A stretch of 64,000 bases of DNA from Isosphaeraceae bacterium (GTDB lineage Bacteria; Planctomycetota; Planctomycetia; Isosphaerales; Isosphaeraceae), in contig BPJS01000001.1 in NCBI GenBank assembly GCA_026004735.1, positions 2,418,001-2,482,000 on the forward strand. Direction: 5' to 3'. How positions within the stretch are numbered: the stretch's first letter is position 1; each line of letters begins with the position of its first letter. Position numbers and translations under genes: made by a program. Under the pieces are notes generated by a model that saw only the letters and a list, made by a program, of their open reading frames with translations, did not search any database and was not told the DNA's origin. This document shows positions 25,855-34,904 of the stretch, one piece after another.

Positions 25855-26808
25855 ATGTCGGTGAGTGAAGGTCCCGTGCTGGTCACTGGCGGCGCGGGGT
25901 TCATCGGATCCCACCTCGTCGATGCACTGATCGCAGCCGGGGTTCCGGTTCGGGTTGCCGACAACCTGTCCACCGGCCGACTCGACAACCTGGCGCATCA
26001 GGCCGGCCGGTTCGAGTGGCTCGAGGGCGATCTGGCCGACTTCTCGTTCGCCTGCCGCGCCGTCCACGGCGTCGCCAGCGTTCTCCACCAGGCCGCGATT
26101 CCCAGCGTGCCCCGCTCGGTCCAGGAGCCGCTGACCTCCCACGCCAGCGGACCGACCGCGACGCTCCATGTGCTCGAGGCCGCGCGTCGGGCCGGCGTCC
26201 GCCGCGTTGTCTTCGCCGCCTCCAGCTCCGCCTACGGCGACACCAGCGAGTTGCCCAAGCGCGAGTCGATGCTGCCCTGCCCGCTCAGCCCCTACGCGGC
26301 CGGCAAGCTCGCCGGCGAACACTACGTCCGCGTCTACGCCCAGACGATGGGCCTTGACGGGGTCTCGCTCCGCTACTTCAACGTGTTCGGGCCACGTCAG
26401 GATCCCTCCAGTCCGTACAGCGGCGTCATTTCGCGCTTTGCCCAGGCGTTGATCGAGGGACGCCGCCCGACCATCTACGGCGACGGCGAACAAACCCGCG
26501 ACTTCACCTACGTGGCCAACGTCGTCGAGGCCAACCTGCTCGCCCTCCGCCACCCCAAGCCGCTCGGCGGCGCCGTCCTTAACGTCGGCGCAGGCCAGCG
26601 GCTCTCGCTCAACCACCTGCTCCGCCAGATGCAACAGATCCTCGGAACCCAACTCGACGCCGATTACCAGCCGCCCCGCGACGGCGATGTCCGCGACTCA
26701 CTTGCTGCGCTCGACACCATCGAAACGGTCTTGGGCTACCGGCCCGTCGTTGACTTCGAGGAAGGCCTCCGCCGAACCCTCGCCTGGTTCCGAACCTCCC
26801 GAATCTGA
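25855..26808 (+). CDS. NAD-dependent sugar epimerase/dehydratase (extended SDR; UDP-glucose 4-epimerase-like)
   Basis: About 317 residues from the ATG at 25855 (MSVSEGPVLVTGGAGFIG). The Rossmann motif TGGAGFIGSHL, the catalytic Ser region SSSAYGD and the YAAGK motif (Tyr-Lys) are all present, and RYFNVFGPRQDP and DGEQTRDFTYV are typical of WbpP/GalE/Gne-type enzymes. It would epimerise a UDP-hexose or UDP-GlcNAc/GalNAc derivative for EPS synthesis. Which sugar is unclear. It follows the NusG-like gene by 25 bp and may be co-transcribed; then a 515-bp leader separates it from the exosortase gene. Confidence 0.93.
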   Translation: MSVSEGPVLVTGGAGFIGSHLVDALIAAGVPVRVADNLSTGRLDNLAHQAGRFEWLEGDLADFSFACRAVHGVASVLHQAAIPSVPRSVQEPLTSHASGPTATLHVLEAARRAGVRRVVFAASSSAYGDTSELPKRESMLPCPLSPYAAGKLAGEHYVRVYAQTMGLDGVSLRYFNVFGPRQDPSSPYSGVISRFAQALIEGRRPTIYGDGEQTRDFTYVANVVEANLLALRHPKPLGGAVLNVGAGQRLSLNHLLRQMQQILGTQLDADYQPPRDGDVRDSLAALDTIETVLGYRPVVDFEEGLRRTLAWFRTSRI

Positions 26809-27015
26809 TCCGCCCGCAACCTGATCCCTGACCGCTCTGCCCAACCGGACGCTCGCCGCCGAGCGATCCCCACACACAGCCGCAGGGGCGCCACGCTCTT
26901 GCCGCCCCGCCGTCCATCCCGATGCCGGCCGCCTGACCCTCATGGGGCCAACTCCCCCCCTAGCCCGGGGAGACAACCTGACCCGGCACTCAAGAGAGCG
27001 TTTGTTGTCAATACA

Positions 27016-27071
27016 CAACACAATCACGTTCCCGTTCGGAAAGTCTGTCCTTTTTGCGGTGTATTGTGTTG
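27016..27071. promoter_or_regulatory. Inverted repeat, candidate operator of EPS operon
   Basis: CAACACAAT at 27016-27024 and its reverse complement ATTGTGTTG at 27063-27071, 38 bases apart. The right arm overlaps the -35 element of the putative promoter (TTGACT at 27069). A second small inverted repeat, GTTGT and ACAAC, occurs at 27004-27008 and 27015-27019. The layout suggests an operator pair; binding by the XRE regulator is speculation. Confidence 0.4.
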
Positions 27072-27096
27072 ACTTTGATTGGAATTGATCTGTATC
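27069..27096 (+). promoter_or_regulatory. Possible sigma70-like promoter of the exosortase operon
   Basis: TTGACT at 27069-27074 and TGTATC at 27091-27096, spacer 16. The -35 match is good, the -10 is poor (TGTATC). It lies about 230 bases upstream of the exosortase start, leaving a long untranslated leader. Confidence 0.3.
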
Positions 27097-27220
27097 GTTG
27101 CGTTCGGGAATGTAAGCACAGTGCTGCACGCATGCGATCAGTGAGCAGAGCCGTGCTGCGTCTGGCTTTCCCCCCCCCATAGCAAGCCCATCCGCGGGGT
27201 CGCGGGTCGGGTTGGGTGAG

Positions 27221-27236
27221 GTCGGTTGCAACCGAC
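27221..27236. promoter_or_regulatory. 16-bp perfect palindrome
   Basis: GTCGGTTGCAACCGAC reads identically on both strands. It has no loop, so it is more like a dimeric regulator site than a hairpin. It lies 87 bases before the exosortase start codon in the leader of the EPS operon. Confidence 0.4.
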
Positions 27237-27323
27237 GGGCACGGAGTGCGCTCCGCGTCGGGCAGCCGTGGTTCCCCTTGCCGTCTCCTGAGTGTTTGAT
27301 CTCACAAGCTGGGAGTCTCGAGG

Positions 27324-28274
27324 GTGGCTCGATTGGGCGGCAGCTTGATCCATCGGTGTCGGGATACCGGTCTGTTGGGTCTGGTCGTTCTGGCGGCGGC
27401 CCTGTTTTGGGCGATGGCGCCGGTGCTCGGGGAGATGGTGGACCGATGGGGGTCGGATCCCCGTTATTCGCACGGTTATTTGGTTCCGCTGTTTGCGTTG
27501 TATCTGGCCTGGCGTCGATGGCCGACGTGGAGCGAACGATTGGAAGCGGCTCGACCCTCTTCCGGATGGGGCTTGGGGTTCATCGCCGGCGGCGCGGGGA
27601 TTCAGGCGTTGGGCGGCTATACGGGCTCTCTTTGGCTGGCCGGCGTGGCGCTTCTGCCCTACCTGATGGGTCTGCTGGCCCTCTGGCGCGGACGGCCGGC
27701 GGTGGGCTGGGCTCTGCCGTCGATTCTGTTCCTCGTCTTCATGGTTCCGCTGCCCTACCGGCTCGAAGTGGCGCTTGGGCCGCCGTTGCAGGCTCTGGCG
27801 ACTCGTCTCAGCACTTTTGCCCTCCAGGTGCTCGGCCTGATGGCGTTCTCGGAAGGGAACATCATTCGTTTGGGCGAACATCGGATCGGAGTGGTCGAGG
27901 CCTGTAGCGGCTTGAGCATGGCGATGACGTTTGTCGCCCTGGCGACGGCGACGGCCTTGCTCGTGCGCCGGCCGCTTCTGGACCGGTTGATTCTGGTTGT
28001 CAGCGCGGTCCCGATCGCTCTGGCGGCCAATGTGCTGCGGATCGTGCTGACGGGAGTTTTGTATCAGGTCGCTGATAGCAGCCTGGCTGAGCACTTTTAC
28101 CACGACCTGGCTGGTTGGCTGATGATCCCGCTGGCGCTTGTGATGCTTGGCGGGGTTGCGGCCCTGGTGGCGCGCATGCTGATCGAATACGAGGAACCCG
28201 GCCGTGTCGTGGTCGGACTCGATCCCGTGGCGTTGGCACCAGGGACAGCGCGGGTGCAAGGTCGGACGCGATGA
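27324..28274 (+). CDS. Exosortase (EpsH/XrtA-like)
   Basis: 316 residues, from the GTG at 27324 with GGGAG at 27311-27315 as ribosome site. Around eight transmembrane segments. The exosortase catalytic residues are visible: Cys194 in VEACSGLSM, Arg239 in ANVLRIVLTG, and His in HFYHDLAGW (257/260). Exosortases cleave the C-terminal PEP-CTERM tail of exported proteins, probably transferring them to the EPS or cell surface. The gene overlaps the next one by ATGA (28271), and a PEP-CTERM protein is encoded at the end of this locus, so the pair is complete within the window. Confidence 0.95.
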   Translation: MARLGGSLIHRCRDTGLLGLVVLAAALFWAMAPVLGEMVDRWGSDPRYSHGYLVPLFALYLAWRRWPTWSERLEAARPSSGWGLGFIAGGAGIQALGGYTGSLWLAGVALLPYLMGLLALWRGRPAVGWALPSILFLVFMVPLPYRLEVALGPPLQALATRLSTFALQVLGLMAFSEGNIIRLGEHRIGVVEACSGLSMAMTFVALATATALLVRRPLLDRLILVVSAVPIALAANVLRIVLTGVLYQVADSSLAEHFYHDLAGWLMIPLALVMLGGVAALVARMLIEYEEPGRVVVGLDPVALAPGTARVQGRTR

Positions 28275-30613
28275 ATGCCGAAACGCAACAACCTCAGGTG
28301 ATGCCCGGCTGGACGCAGGATCGAGCCGCCCTGCCGGTCCCGTCGGGCTGGCCGGCGTCGGGTCTGAGTACGCGGACCGGTTACGGAACGCCGGCGGGGC
28401 CGGCTCCTGGCCCGACGGCTCGTCCGGATCCGCTGGCCCTGGTCCATGCCTTACGGCGGCGGCTCGGGCTGGCGGTGGGGCTAGGCCTGCTGGCCGCGGC
28501 CGTGGTGGGGCCGAGTTCGTGGTTCCTCGTGCCCCGAGCCTCCTACACCGCCTCAGCGCTGCTGCGAGTCGCCGCCCGGACGCCGCGGATCATCGGTCCG
28601 GAGACGACCGCTGGAGATGAATATCCACGCTACCAGCGGACCCAGAAAGGTCTGGTGCGCAGCCGGCTCGTCCTGAACAAGGCGCTCGATTTTCTGGGAA
28701 CGGCGCCGCTGATGACATTCCAGGGCGTGGTCGACCGCGCGGAATGGCTGGCTCAGCATCTCGGGGTCGAGTTTACCGATGGTTCGGAGCTGATGCGGAT
28801 CTCGCTCAGTGGGGACCATCCGGAGGAGCTTGCCGCGATCGTCAATGCCGTTCAGAAGGCGTATCGGATCGAGAGCGTCGATTCCGAGCGGGGCGCGACC
28901 GAGGCCCGGCGAGACACGCTGCGGCGCATCAAGGAAGAGCGGCAACGGTTCCTGGCCGAATACCGGGAGAAGCTCCATCAGCTCGCCAAGACCGTCGGTT
29001 CCGACGATCGCGAGACGATCGCCCTGAAGCAGCGGCTTTCCGAGGAGCTGCGTAGCGAGGCCGAGAAGGAGCGGCGGTCGATCCGGTCGGCGCTGCGTCG
29101 GCTCGAAGCCGAGAAGATCGTCCGCGAGCAAGCTGCGGCGGCGGTGGCCGATTTCGGGCCGACCGAGGATCAGATCGCCGCCGAGGTGGAACGCGACCCG
29201 GCCGTGATCGAGGCCCGACGCGACCTTGAGCTTGCCCGCGAAAACCTCCGAAAGGCCGAACCGCACATCTCCCGAGTGGTGCGTCAGCCCAACCGGGAGC
29301 CGCTGCTGACCCGGCTCCGGGCCGAATACGAACGTCGCGACCAGGCGTTGGCTCGCGCCCGCGCGGCGGCGCGGCCCGCTGCGATCGCGCGGCTCCGGAT
29401 CGAGCCGCCGGATGGACCCGCGGCCGAACTGGCTAAGCTCCAGTACCAGATCGCTCAGCTCCGCGAGGAAGACCGGATTCTCGAAGAGGAGCTGAACCGA
29501 ATGGGCTCCAGCTCGCGGGAACTCAACGACCATTCGCTGGAGATGGAGAAGATCCGCGAGGAGATCGCTACCAGCACCGAAACCCTTCAGCGGGTCAGCC
29601 GCGAATACGACAACCTCGTCGTTGACCTCCAGGCTGGCTCGCGGATCACCGAGGTCGAGCCGGCGACCGTTCCCACCGAACGCGACAACCGCAAACGGCT
29701 CTTGATGATCCTGGCCGCGACCCTGGGCAGCTTCCTGGGCTGCATCGGGCTGGTGACCCTGTTTGAGTATCGCACCCGCAAGATCGCCACGGCCGAGGAG
29801 GTCGCCGAGGGGGTTGGTCTGAAACTGGTCGGGGCTTTGCCACCGATCCCGACCCGAGTCCGGCGCCGGGGGTCGAGGACGGAGCTGATCCAGGAGCGGG
29901 ATGCGGTCTGGCATGCCCAGATGCTGGAGTCGATCGATTCGACCCGAACCATCCTTCTCCACGCGGCTCAGGCGAGCCAACTGCAACTGTTGATGGTCAG
30001 TAGTGCCGTCAGTGGCGAAGGCAAGACGTCGCTGGCCAGCCATCTGGCGACCAGCCTGGCACGGACTGGTCGGCGGGCCTTGCTGATCGACGGCGACCTG
30101 CGCAGCCCGTCGATCTGCCACCTGTTCGACCTGGCGCCCACGCCCGGCCTGGCCGAAGTGCTACGAGGCGATGCGACCCTCGATGAAGCGATCGTGGCCG
30201 GTCCCCTCTCTGGCCTCAGTCTGATGCCGGCCGGCGTGGTCGATCAGGTGGCGCTGGCCGCGCTGGCGCGAGGCGACGCCGGGGCGATCTTCACCGAGGT
30301 TCGCCGCCGCTTCGACTTCATCATTCTCGATACCTCACCGATTCTCCCGGTCTCCGACCCCCTGATCCTGGCGCCGCATTGCGACGCCGTAATTTTCTCG
30401 ATTCTCCGAGATGTCAGCCGTTTGCCCAAAATCCTGGCCGCCTACCAGCGGCTTGGCGCCCTGGGGGTCCGGATTCTGGGGGCCGTCGTCGCGGGTGTCG
30501 AGGGCGGATTGTATGGCGTCGACCGAAGCTATCCGTATCCGCGTCCGTACCCGAATCGTCCCACGTCCGCGGACAAACGCGCCGAGGACCACGAACCTGG
30601 GAGGACTTCATGA
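28271..30613 (+). CDS. Polysaccharide co-polymerase with tyrosine autokinase (Wzz/BY-kinase)
   Basis: About 780 residues from the ATG at 28271, overlapping the exosortase stop by ATGA. The N-terminal half has a Wzz-type transmembrane segment (around residues 65-90) and a long coiled-coil periplasmic region with many Arg/Glu, with a second hydrophobic segment near 480. The C-terminal kinase has Walker A (SGEGKTS, about 581-587), the Walker A' (LLIDGDLRS), and Walker B (IILDTSPILP). The extreme C-terminus has a cluster of four tyrosines (about 744-760: YGVDRSYPYPRPYPN), the usual autophosphorylation site. It would control EPS chain length. Confidence 0.95.
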   Translation: MNAETQQPQVMPGWTQDRAALPVPSGWPASGLSTRTGYGTPAGPAPGPTARPDPLALVHALRRRLGLAVGLGLLAAAVVGPSSWFLVPRASYTASALLRVAARTPRIIGPETTAGDEYPRYQRTQKGLVRSRLVLNKALDFLGTAPLMTFQGVVDRAEWLAQHLGVEFTDGSELMRISLSGDHPEELAAIVNAVQKAYRIESVDSERGATEARRDTLRRIKEERQRFLAEYREKLHQLAKTVGSDDRETIALKQRLSEELRSEAEKERRSIRSALRRLEAEKIVREQAAAAVADFGPTEDQIAAEVERDPAVIEARRDLELARENLRKAEPHISRVVRQPNREPLLTRLRAEYERRDQALARARAAARPAAIARLRIEPPDGPAAELAKLQYQIAQLREEDRILEEELNRMGSSSRELNDHSLEMEKIREEIATSTETLQRVSREYDNLVVDLQAGSRITEVEPATVPTERDNRKRLLMILAATLGSFLGCIGLVTLFEYRTRKIATAEEVAEGVGLKLVGALPPIPTRVRRRGSRTELIQERDAVWHAQMLESIDSTRTILLHAAQASQLQLLMVSSAVSGEGKTSLASHLATSLARTGRRALLIDGDLRSPSICHLFDLAPTPGLAEVLRGDATLDEAIVAGPLSGLSLMPAGVVDQVALAALARGDAGAIFTEVRRRFDFIILDTSPILPVSDPLILAPHCDAVIFSILRDVSRLPKILAAYQRLGALGVRILGAVVAGVEGGLYGVDRSYPYPRPYPNRPTSADKRAEDHEPGRTS

Positions 30614-31305
30614 TCGGCGCGCTGCGGGTGATGGTGGCGTTGGGTTTGATCCTGGGCGCTGGATGGGCCTATGGCAACTGGACGCACCGCTGGGGAGTCA
30701 GCCCGGCGGTTGAACGGCTCGCCGCCCAGGTGGCTGCGTTGCCGGCCGAGCTGGTTGCGTGGAGATCGACCGGCTCGGCGCTGGATCCTCGGGAATTGCG
30801 GGCCGCCGGCGGCGCGATCGCCATCCACCGCACGTATGAGACCCCAGGGGCTTCGCCTGCGGCGGTGTTTCTGATCGCCGGCCGCTCAGCCCCGGTCTCC
30901 TCGCACTCTCCGGAGGTCTGCTACCCCGGCGCGGGATTCCGGCTCGGACCGATTGAGCGGATCGCTCTCGAATCGTCCGAGCCAGGAACAGAACCGTGGG
31001 AGTTCGCCACAGCGGTGGCGACCCGTGAGGAGCCAGGCCGCACGCAGGCGATTCGGCTGTTCTGGGCCTGGAACGACGGCCAGGGATGGCGTGCGCCGTC
31101 CGATCCGCGGGTCGCCTACGTCGCCGCACCCGCCCTCTGCAAACTCTATCTGATTAGTCCCGAAGCCGACGCGAGCCTCTCCGGCGAGGAAGGTCCCGTA
31201 GCTCTCCTCCGCGCTGTCGCGACGCAGTACGCCGACCATCTCTTTCCATCCGGCGTGGGCCGGCAACCAGACCACGAACCCTCTCCAGCTCACCGCAAGG
31301 GTTGA
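30610..31305 (+). CDS. EpsI-type exosortase-associated protein
   Basis: About 231 residues from the ATG at 30610, overlapping the kinase stop by ATGA. A single N-terminal transmembrane segment (ALRVMVALGLILGAGWAYG) is followed by a domain with SHSPEVCYPGAGFRL, the EpsI family hallmark with a conserved Cys. EpsI proteins accompany exosortases in EPS loci, often fused to EpsH; here it is a separate gene with the kinase in between. The role is not known in detail, but the association with exosortase/PEP-CTERM systems is well established. Confidence 0.9.
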   Translation: MIGALRVMVALGLILGAGWAYGNWTHRWGVSPAVERLAAQVAALPAELVAWRSTGSALDPRELRAAGGAIAIHRTYETPGASPAAVFLIAGRSAPVSSHSPEVCYPGAGFRLGPIERIALESSEPGTEPWEFATAVATREEPGRTQAIRLFWAWNDGQGWRAPSDPRVAYVAAPALCKLYLISPEADASLSGEEGPVALLRAVATQYADHLFPSGVGRQPDHEPSPAHRKG

Positions 31306-31310
31306 TCCCG

Positions 31311-32066
31311 ATGCTCTCTTCTGCATACAGCCGCGCCTGGACCCAGGTCGAGCCCGATCGGCGGTTTCGCACTCTCTTGACGCGGCCCGAAAGTTATTAC
31401 CTTCGCTTCGTCAAGCCCTGCTTCGATCGCTCGCTTGCAGCGGTGTTGCTCGTCGTGTTGAGCCCGCTGATTTTGCTCGCCCTCGTCCTGGTTCGGGCGA
31501 CTTCGCGCGGCAACCCGATCTACAGTCAGATTCGCCTGGGACAAGGCGGGCGCTTGTTCCGCATCTACAAGATCCGGTCGATGTACGAAGACGCCGAACG
31601 CGGGACCGGCGCCCGCTGGTGCGTTCCGGGCGACCCGCGGGTTACGCCCATCGGTTGGATCCTCCGACGCACCCACATCGACGAACTGCCGCAACTTTGG
31701 AACGTCCTCAAAGGCGACTTGAGCCTGGTCGGCCCGCGTCCGGAACGGCCCGAAATCGCCCAGCGGATCGAGCTCGAAATTCCCCAGTTCTCCGAGCGGC
31801 TCGCGGTCAAACCGGGGATCACCGGCTTGGCTCAAATCCAACAGCCGCCCGACCTGGAAATCGAAGATACCCGTCGCAAACTCGCTCTCGATCTGGCGTA
31901 CATCGAAACGGTCTGCGCTTCGAGCGACCTCCGAATCCTGCTCGGGACCGTACTGCACGTGCTCGGTCTGTCGGGACGCTCGATCACGCGCCTTTGTCAG
32001 CTTCCCTCGCTCGAAGAGGAACTGCTGGAAACCCGGCTTGACGTCCCCGAGACAGTCTCGGCCTGA
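31311..32066 (+). CDS. Undecaprenyl-phosphate sugar phosphotransferase (initiating sugar transferase)
   Basis: About 251 residues. ATG at 31311 chosen with AAGGG at 31297-31301 upstream; a TTG at 31302 would overlap the previous stop. One hydrophobic segment ([20 protein letters not shown]) is followed by the bacterial sugar transferase catalytic domain: [45 protein letters not shown] and [13 protein letters not shown]. These are the motifs of PglC/WcaJ/WbaP-like phosphoglycosyl transferases, which put the first sugar-1-phosphate on undecaprenyl phosphate. It is therefore the enzyme that starts the EPS repeat unit. The donor sugar cannot be read from sequence. Confidence 0.94.
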   Translation: MLSSAYSRAWTQVEPDRRFRTLLTRPESYYLRFVKPCFDRSLAAVLLVVLSPLILLALVLVRATSRGNPIYSQIRLGQGGRLFRIYKIRSMYEDAERGTGARWCVPGDPRVTPIGWILRRTHIDELPQLWNVLKGDLSLVGPRPERPEIAQRIELEIPQFSERLAVKPGITGLAQIQQPPDLEIEDTRRKLALDLAYIETVCASSDLRILLGTVLHVLGLSGRSITRLCQLPSLEEELLETRLDVPETVSA

Positions 32067-32294
32067 CACAATCCGACTCTTGGTCGCCGGACAGCGGACG
32101 CGACACAACCGACACAGCCGCGTGGATGTGGCCGCGTCGGCCCGATTTCGATACACCGGCCTCCGAACGCCGCATTCAGGGCTGCAGCGTCAAGGCGGCC
32201 GCTTCGGTCTGATCCGACCGCGCTTTGACCGGACCCGAGCGGTCGCCAACGGGACCTCGTTCGGCCGAGCCTAGTCACCGGATCGAATGCCGCG

Positions 32295-33572
32295 ATGGCC
32301 GTGGTCCTGGTCTTGCTGCTCAACGCGATTCTTCAGATCCGACCGGCAGAATTTGTGCCCGGACTGCTGACTGTTCCGATTTACGAGATCACGCTGGCGC
32401 TTTGTCTGATCGTGTGCGGACCGCGGCTCCTGGCTGAGGCGACGCCACGCGTCCTGGCTGCCACCCCGATCTTGAAATGCCTGCTCTGGTTCAGCCTGTT
32501 CAGCCTCGCCTCGAATCTGGCCCAGGGCGATCTCGAGCTACTGGCCGAAACCGGCACAGACCTGGTGCGGATTGTGCTGTATGTCGGTCTGGTCATCGCC
32601 GTGATCGACACCCCGGTTCGGCTCCGTTGGTTTCTCGCCTCGTGTGCGCTCTGCGCGGCGATCGTCACCGGACTGGCCATCCTCAACTACCAGGGGATTG
32701 TCACAATCTCTGGCTACCACATCGTCGAGGCCGACGTCCGGCGTCTGGGGGCAAGCGGCCTTTACGGCGACCCCAACGACCTGGCTCTCCTGATCACCCA
32801 GGGACTGATCCTGGCGGCGTATGGACTGACCAGCCGCCGCTGGTCGATGCCGATCCGTCTGGTTCATCTGGCCTGGATCGCCGTGCTGGGGCTGGGCCTT
32901 CAACTCACCTACTCGCGGGGCGGCTTGATGGCGCTGCTGGCGGGAGTGGCCACGGCGGTACTGACCCGCTACCGAGCCAAAGGACTGATGATCGCCGGTC
33001 TGACTCTGCCACTGGTGCTCACGGTCTTCGCGGGCAGGCAAGCCGACTTCAGCGGGGCCATCGGCAGCGGATCGGGACAGTCCCGAATCCACCTCTGGGA
33101 TCATTACCTCTCCCTGGTGGCCGACAACCCTGGCTTGGGCATCGGGGCAGGGGGGTGGAAGTACCATGCCCGGCAGGTTGCGCACAACAGCTTCCTGCAC
33201 GCCTTCGCCGAGACGGGATTGCCGGGTGGCGTGGCCTTCCTCGCCCTCTTCGTGGTGGCGGCCCAGACCCTGAGCGACTTGGGGCCCCGTTCCCGCCAGA
33301 TCCTCGACCCCGAGATGGCCCGGCTCCGTCCCTACTTGCTGGCCATGCTGTCAAGCTACGTCGTGGGGATGCTCTCGCTGACGCGTGTCTTCACCCTTCC
33401 GACCTACACCATGCTGGCGTGCATCGCAGCCTACGCACGGCTTACCCCCGCCGAGCCGCCCTGCCAGCCGCCCCGGCTCAATCCGACGTTCTGGTGCAAG
33501 GCCACCGCGGCCGGATTCCTGTTCCTCGTCCTGACATGGATCTACGTCAAACGCAGCGCCAGCTACTACTAG
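32295..33572 (+). CDS. O-antigen ligase/polymerase-family membrane protein (Wzy-like)
   Basis: 425 residues with about ten to twelve hydrophobic segments. The family-typical periplasmic loop and the TYSRGGLMALLAG segment near residue 215 fit the O-antigen ligase (Wzy_C) family. GLGIGAGGWKYHARQVAHNSFLHAFAE is the second conserved region. In the context of a BY-kinase, Wzx flippase and initiating transferase, it most likely polymerises EPS repeat units, though ligase activity is possible. The 228-bp gap upstream contains no supported gene. Confidence 0.9.
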   Translation: MAVVLVLLLNAILQIRPAEFVPGLLTVPIYEITLALCLIVCGPRLLAEATPRVLAATPILKCLLWFSLFSLASNLAQGDLELLAETGTDLVRIVLYVGLVIAVIDTPVRLRWFLASCALCAAIVTGLAILNYQGIVTISGYHIVEADVRRLGASGLYGDPNDLALLITQGLILAAYGLTSRRWSMPIRLVHLAWIAVLGLGLQLTYSRGGLMALLAGVATAVLTRYRAKGLMIAGLTLPLVLTVFAGRQADFSGAIGSGSGQSRIHLWDHYLSLVADNPGLGIGAGGWKYHARQVAHNSFLHAFAETGLPGGVAFLALFVVAAQTLSDLGPRSRQILDPEMARLRPYLLAMLSSYVVGMLSLTRVFTLPTYTMLACIAAYARLTPAEPPCQPPRLNPTFWCKATAAGFLFLVLTWIYVKRSASYY

Positions 33573-33714
33573 CCCGCCCCGCGAACCATCTGGTCCGACG
33601 CCCGCCTGGCAGCAGCCGTCCGCCGATTCTCAGCGGCAACCCCCCTCTGCGGCGCAACGACCGATCCCAACTCTGGCCGCCTCCGGCCCCGACCCGTCAC
33701 CCGTTCAGCCGCCG

Positions 33715-34794
33715 ATGAAACTCCTCTTCATGGCCGGAGCCCGACCCAACTTCATGAAGGTCGCCCCGCTGCTCTGGGAGTGCCGGAAGCACGCGAGCGT
33801 GCAGACGATCCTGGTCCATTCCGGGCAGCACTACGACCGGGTCATGTCCGATCTGTTCTTTGAGCAACTCAGCATCCCGGCGCCGCATCACAACCTGGGC
33901 GTCGGTGGCGGTTCGCACGCAACCCAGACCGCCGAGGTGATGCTCCGCCTCGAACCGATTCTTGTCCGCGAGGAACCTGATGCGGTGGTTGTCGTCGGCG
34001 ACGTCAACTCGACGATGGCCGCTGCGATCACGGCCGCGAAGCTGGGCCACCGCGTGGCCCATGTTGAGGCTGGTCTGCGCAGCTTCGATCGCACCATGCC
34101 CGAGGAAATCAATCGCGTCTTGACCGACTCGGTCAGTGACTGGCTGTTCGCCAGCGAGCCCAGCGCCGTCGTGAACCTCCGCCGCGAGGGCTTCGCCGAG
34201 CATCAGATCCACCTGGTCGGCAACGTCATGATCGATACCCTCCTGGCCTGTCGTGACCGCGCGCTGCAGATGCATACGCTCGACCACCTGGGCCTGACAC
34301 CCCGTGGCTACGCCGTTCTGACGCTCCACCGCCCGTCCAACGTCGACCATCCCGAAACCCTCGGTCGCTTGATGGCCACCGTCGGCCAGATTGCTCGCTG
34401 GCTTCCCGTCGTCTTCCCGCTCCATCCCCGAACCCGCCAGCAACTCCAGCACCTCCCCCACGTGCTCGCACCGGGAATCCGGACGCTGGACCCCCTCGGC
34501 TATCTCGAGTTTCTCGCGCTGATGTCCAACGCGCGGCTGGTGCTGACCGACTCGGGCGGCATCCAGGAGGAGACCACCGTTCTGGGTGTCCCCTGCCTGA
34601 CGCTCCGCGAGAACACCGAGCGGCCGATCACCCTGGAGCAAGGGACCAATCAACTGGTCGGCCTCGATCCGGCGCGGATCCTGGACACGGCCGAGCGGGT
34701 TCTCGCCCATGCCAACGGCCCGCCCCGGCGTCCGGCTCTCTGGGACGGACACGCCGCCGAGCGGATTCTGAACGTGCTGGCCCAGACCCTCTAA
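33715..34794 (+). CDS. wecB: UDP-N-acetylglucosamine 2-epimerase (non-hydrolysing)
   Basis: 359 residues, normal for WecB/MnaA. Conserved segments are clear: GARPNFMKVAPL, TGQHYD-like HSGQHYD, VVVGDVNSTMAAAI, HVEAGLRSFDRTMPEEINR (with the catalytic acids), and LTDSGGIQEETTVLGVPCLTLRENTERP. The reaction gives UDP-ManNAc from UDP-GlcNAc. A nucleotide-sugar dehydrogenase is encoded at 48252, so ManNAcA could be a component of the EPS. The start ATG is at 33715, and the stop lies 110 bp before the next glycosyltransferase start. Confidence 0.96.
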   Translation: MKLLFMAGARPNFMKVAPLLWECRKHASVQTILVHSGQHYDRVMSDLFFEQLSIPAPHHNLGVGGGSHATQTAEVMLRLEPILVREEPDAVVVVGDVNSTMAAAITAAKLGHRVAHVEAGLRSFDRTMPEEINRVLTDSVSDWLFASEPSAVVNLRREGFAEHQIHLVGNVMIDTLLACRDRALQMHTLDHLGLTPRGYAVLTLHRPSNVDHPETLGRLMATVGQIARWLPVVFPLHPRTRQQLQHLPHVLAPGIRTLDPLGYLEFLALMSNARLVLTDSGGIQEETTVLGVPCLTLRENTERPITLEQGTNQLVGLDPARILDTAERVLAHANGPPRRPALWDGHAAERILNVLAQTL

Positions 34795-34904
34795 GTCCGG
34801 TGACGGCCCATAGACGGCGCATCCGGCAAGAGCGGCACAAAGCACCCGGACCCCGAGGCCTCGGCCCTCCTCGTTTGATCCTCTGCGGTTCCCTGTCACC
34901 CGCG

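Larger units (their letters stand above)
26809..27323 (+). other. 515-bp leader/control region between epimerase and exosortase genes
   Basis: No gene is supported here. The middle part (about 27000-27110) is strongly AT-richer than its surroundings and holds an inverted repeat and a possible promoter (listed). A perfect 16-bp palindrome lies at 27221-27236. The region could carry the main promoter of the exosortase-kinase-EPS operon and the target of the XRE or NusG-like regulators. No ops-type (GGCGGTAG) element was found by eye. Confidence 0.5.

Noticed and set aside
27138-28259. 373-codon minus-strand open frame over the exosortase gene
   Set aside because: Antisense to a complete exosortase with all catalytic residues; its translation is His/Gln/Arg-rich shadow sequence.
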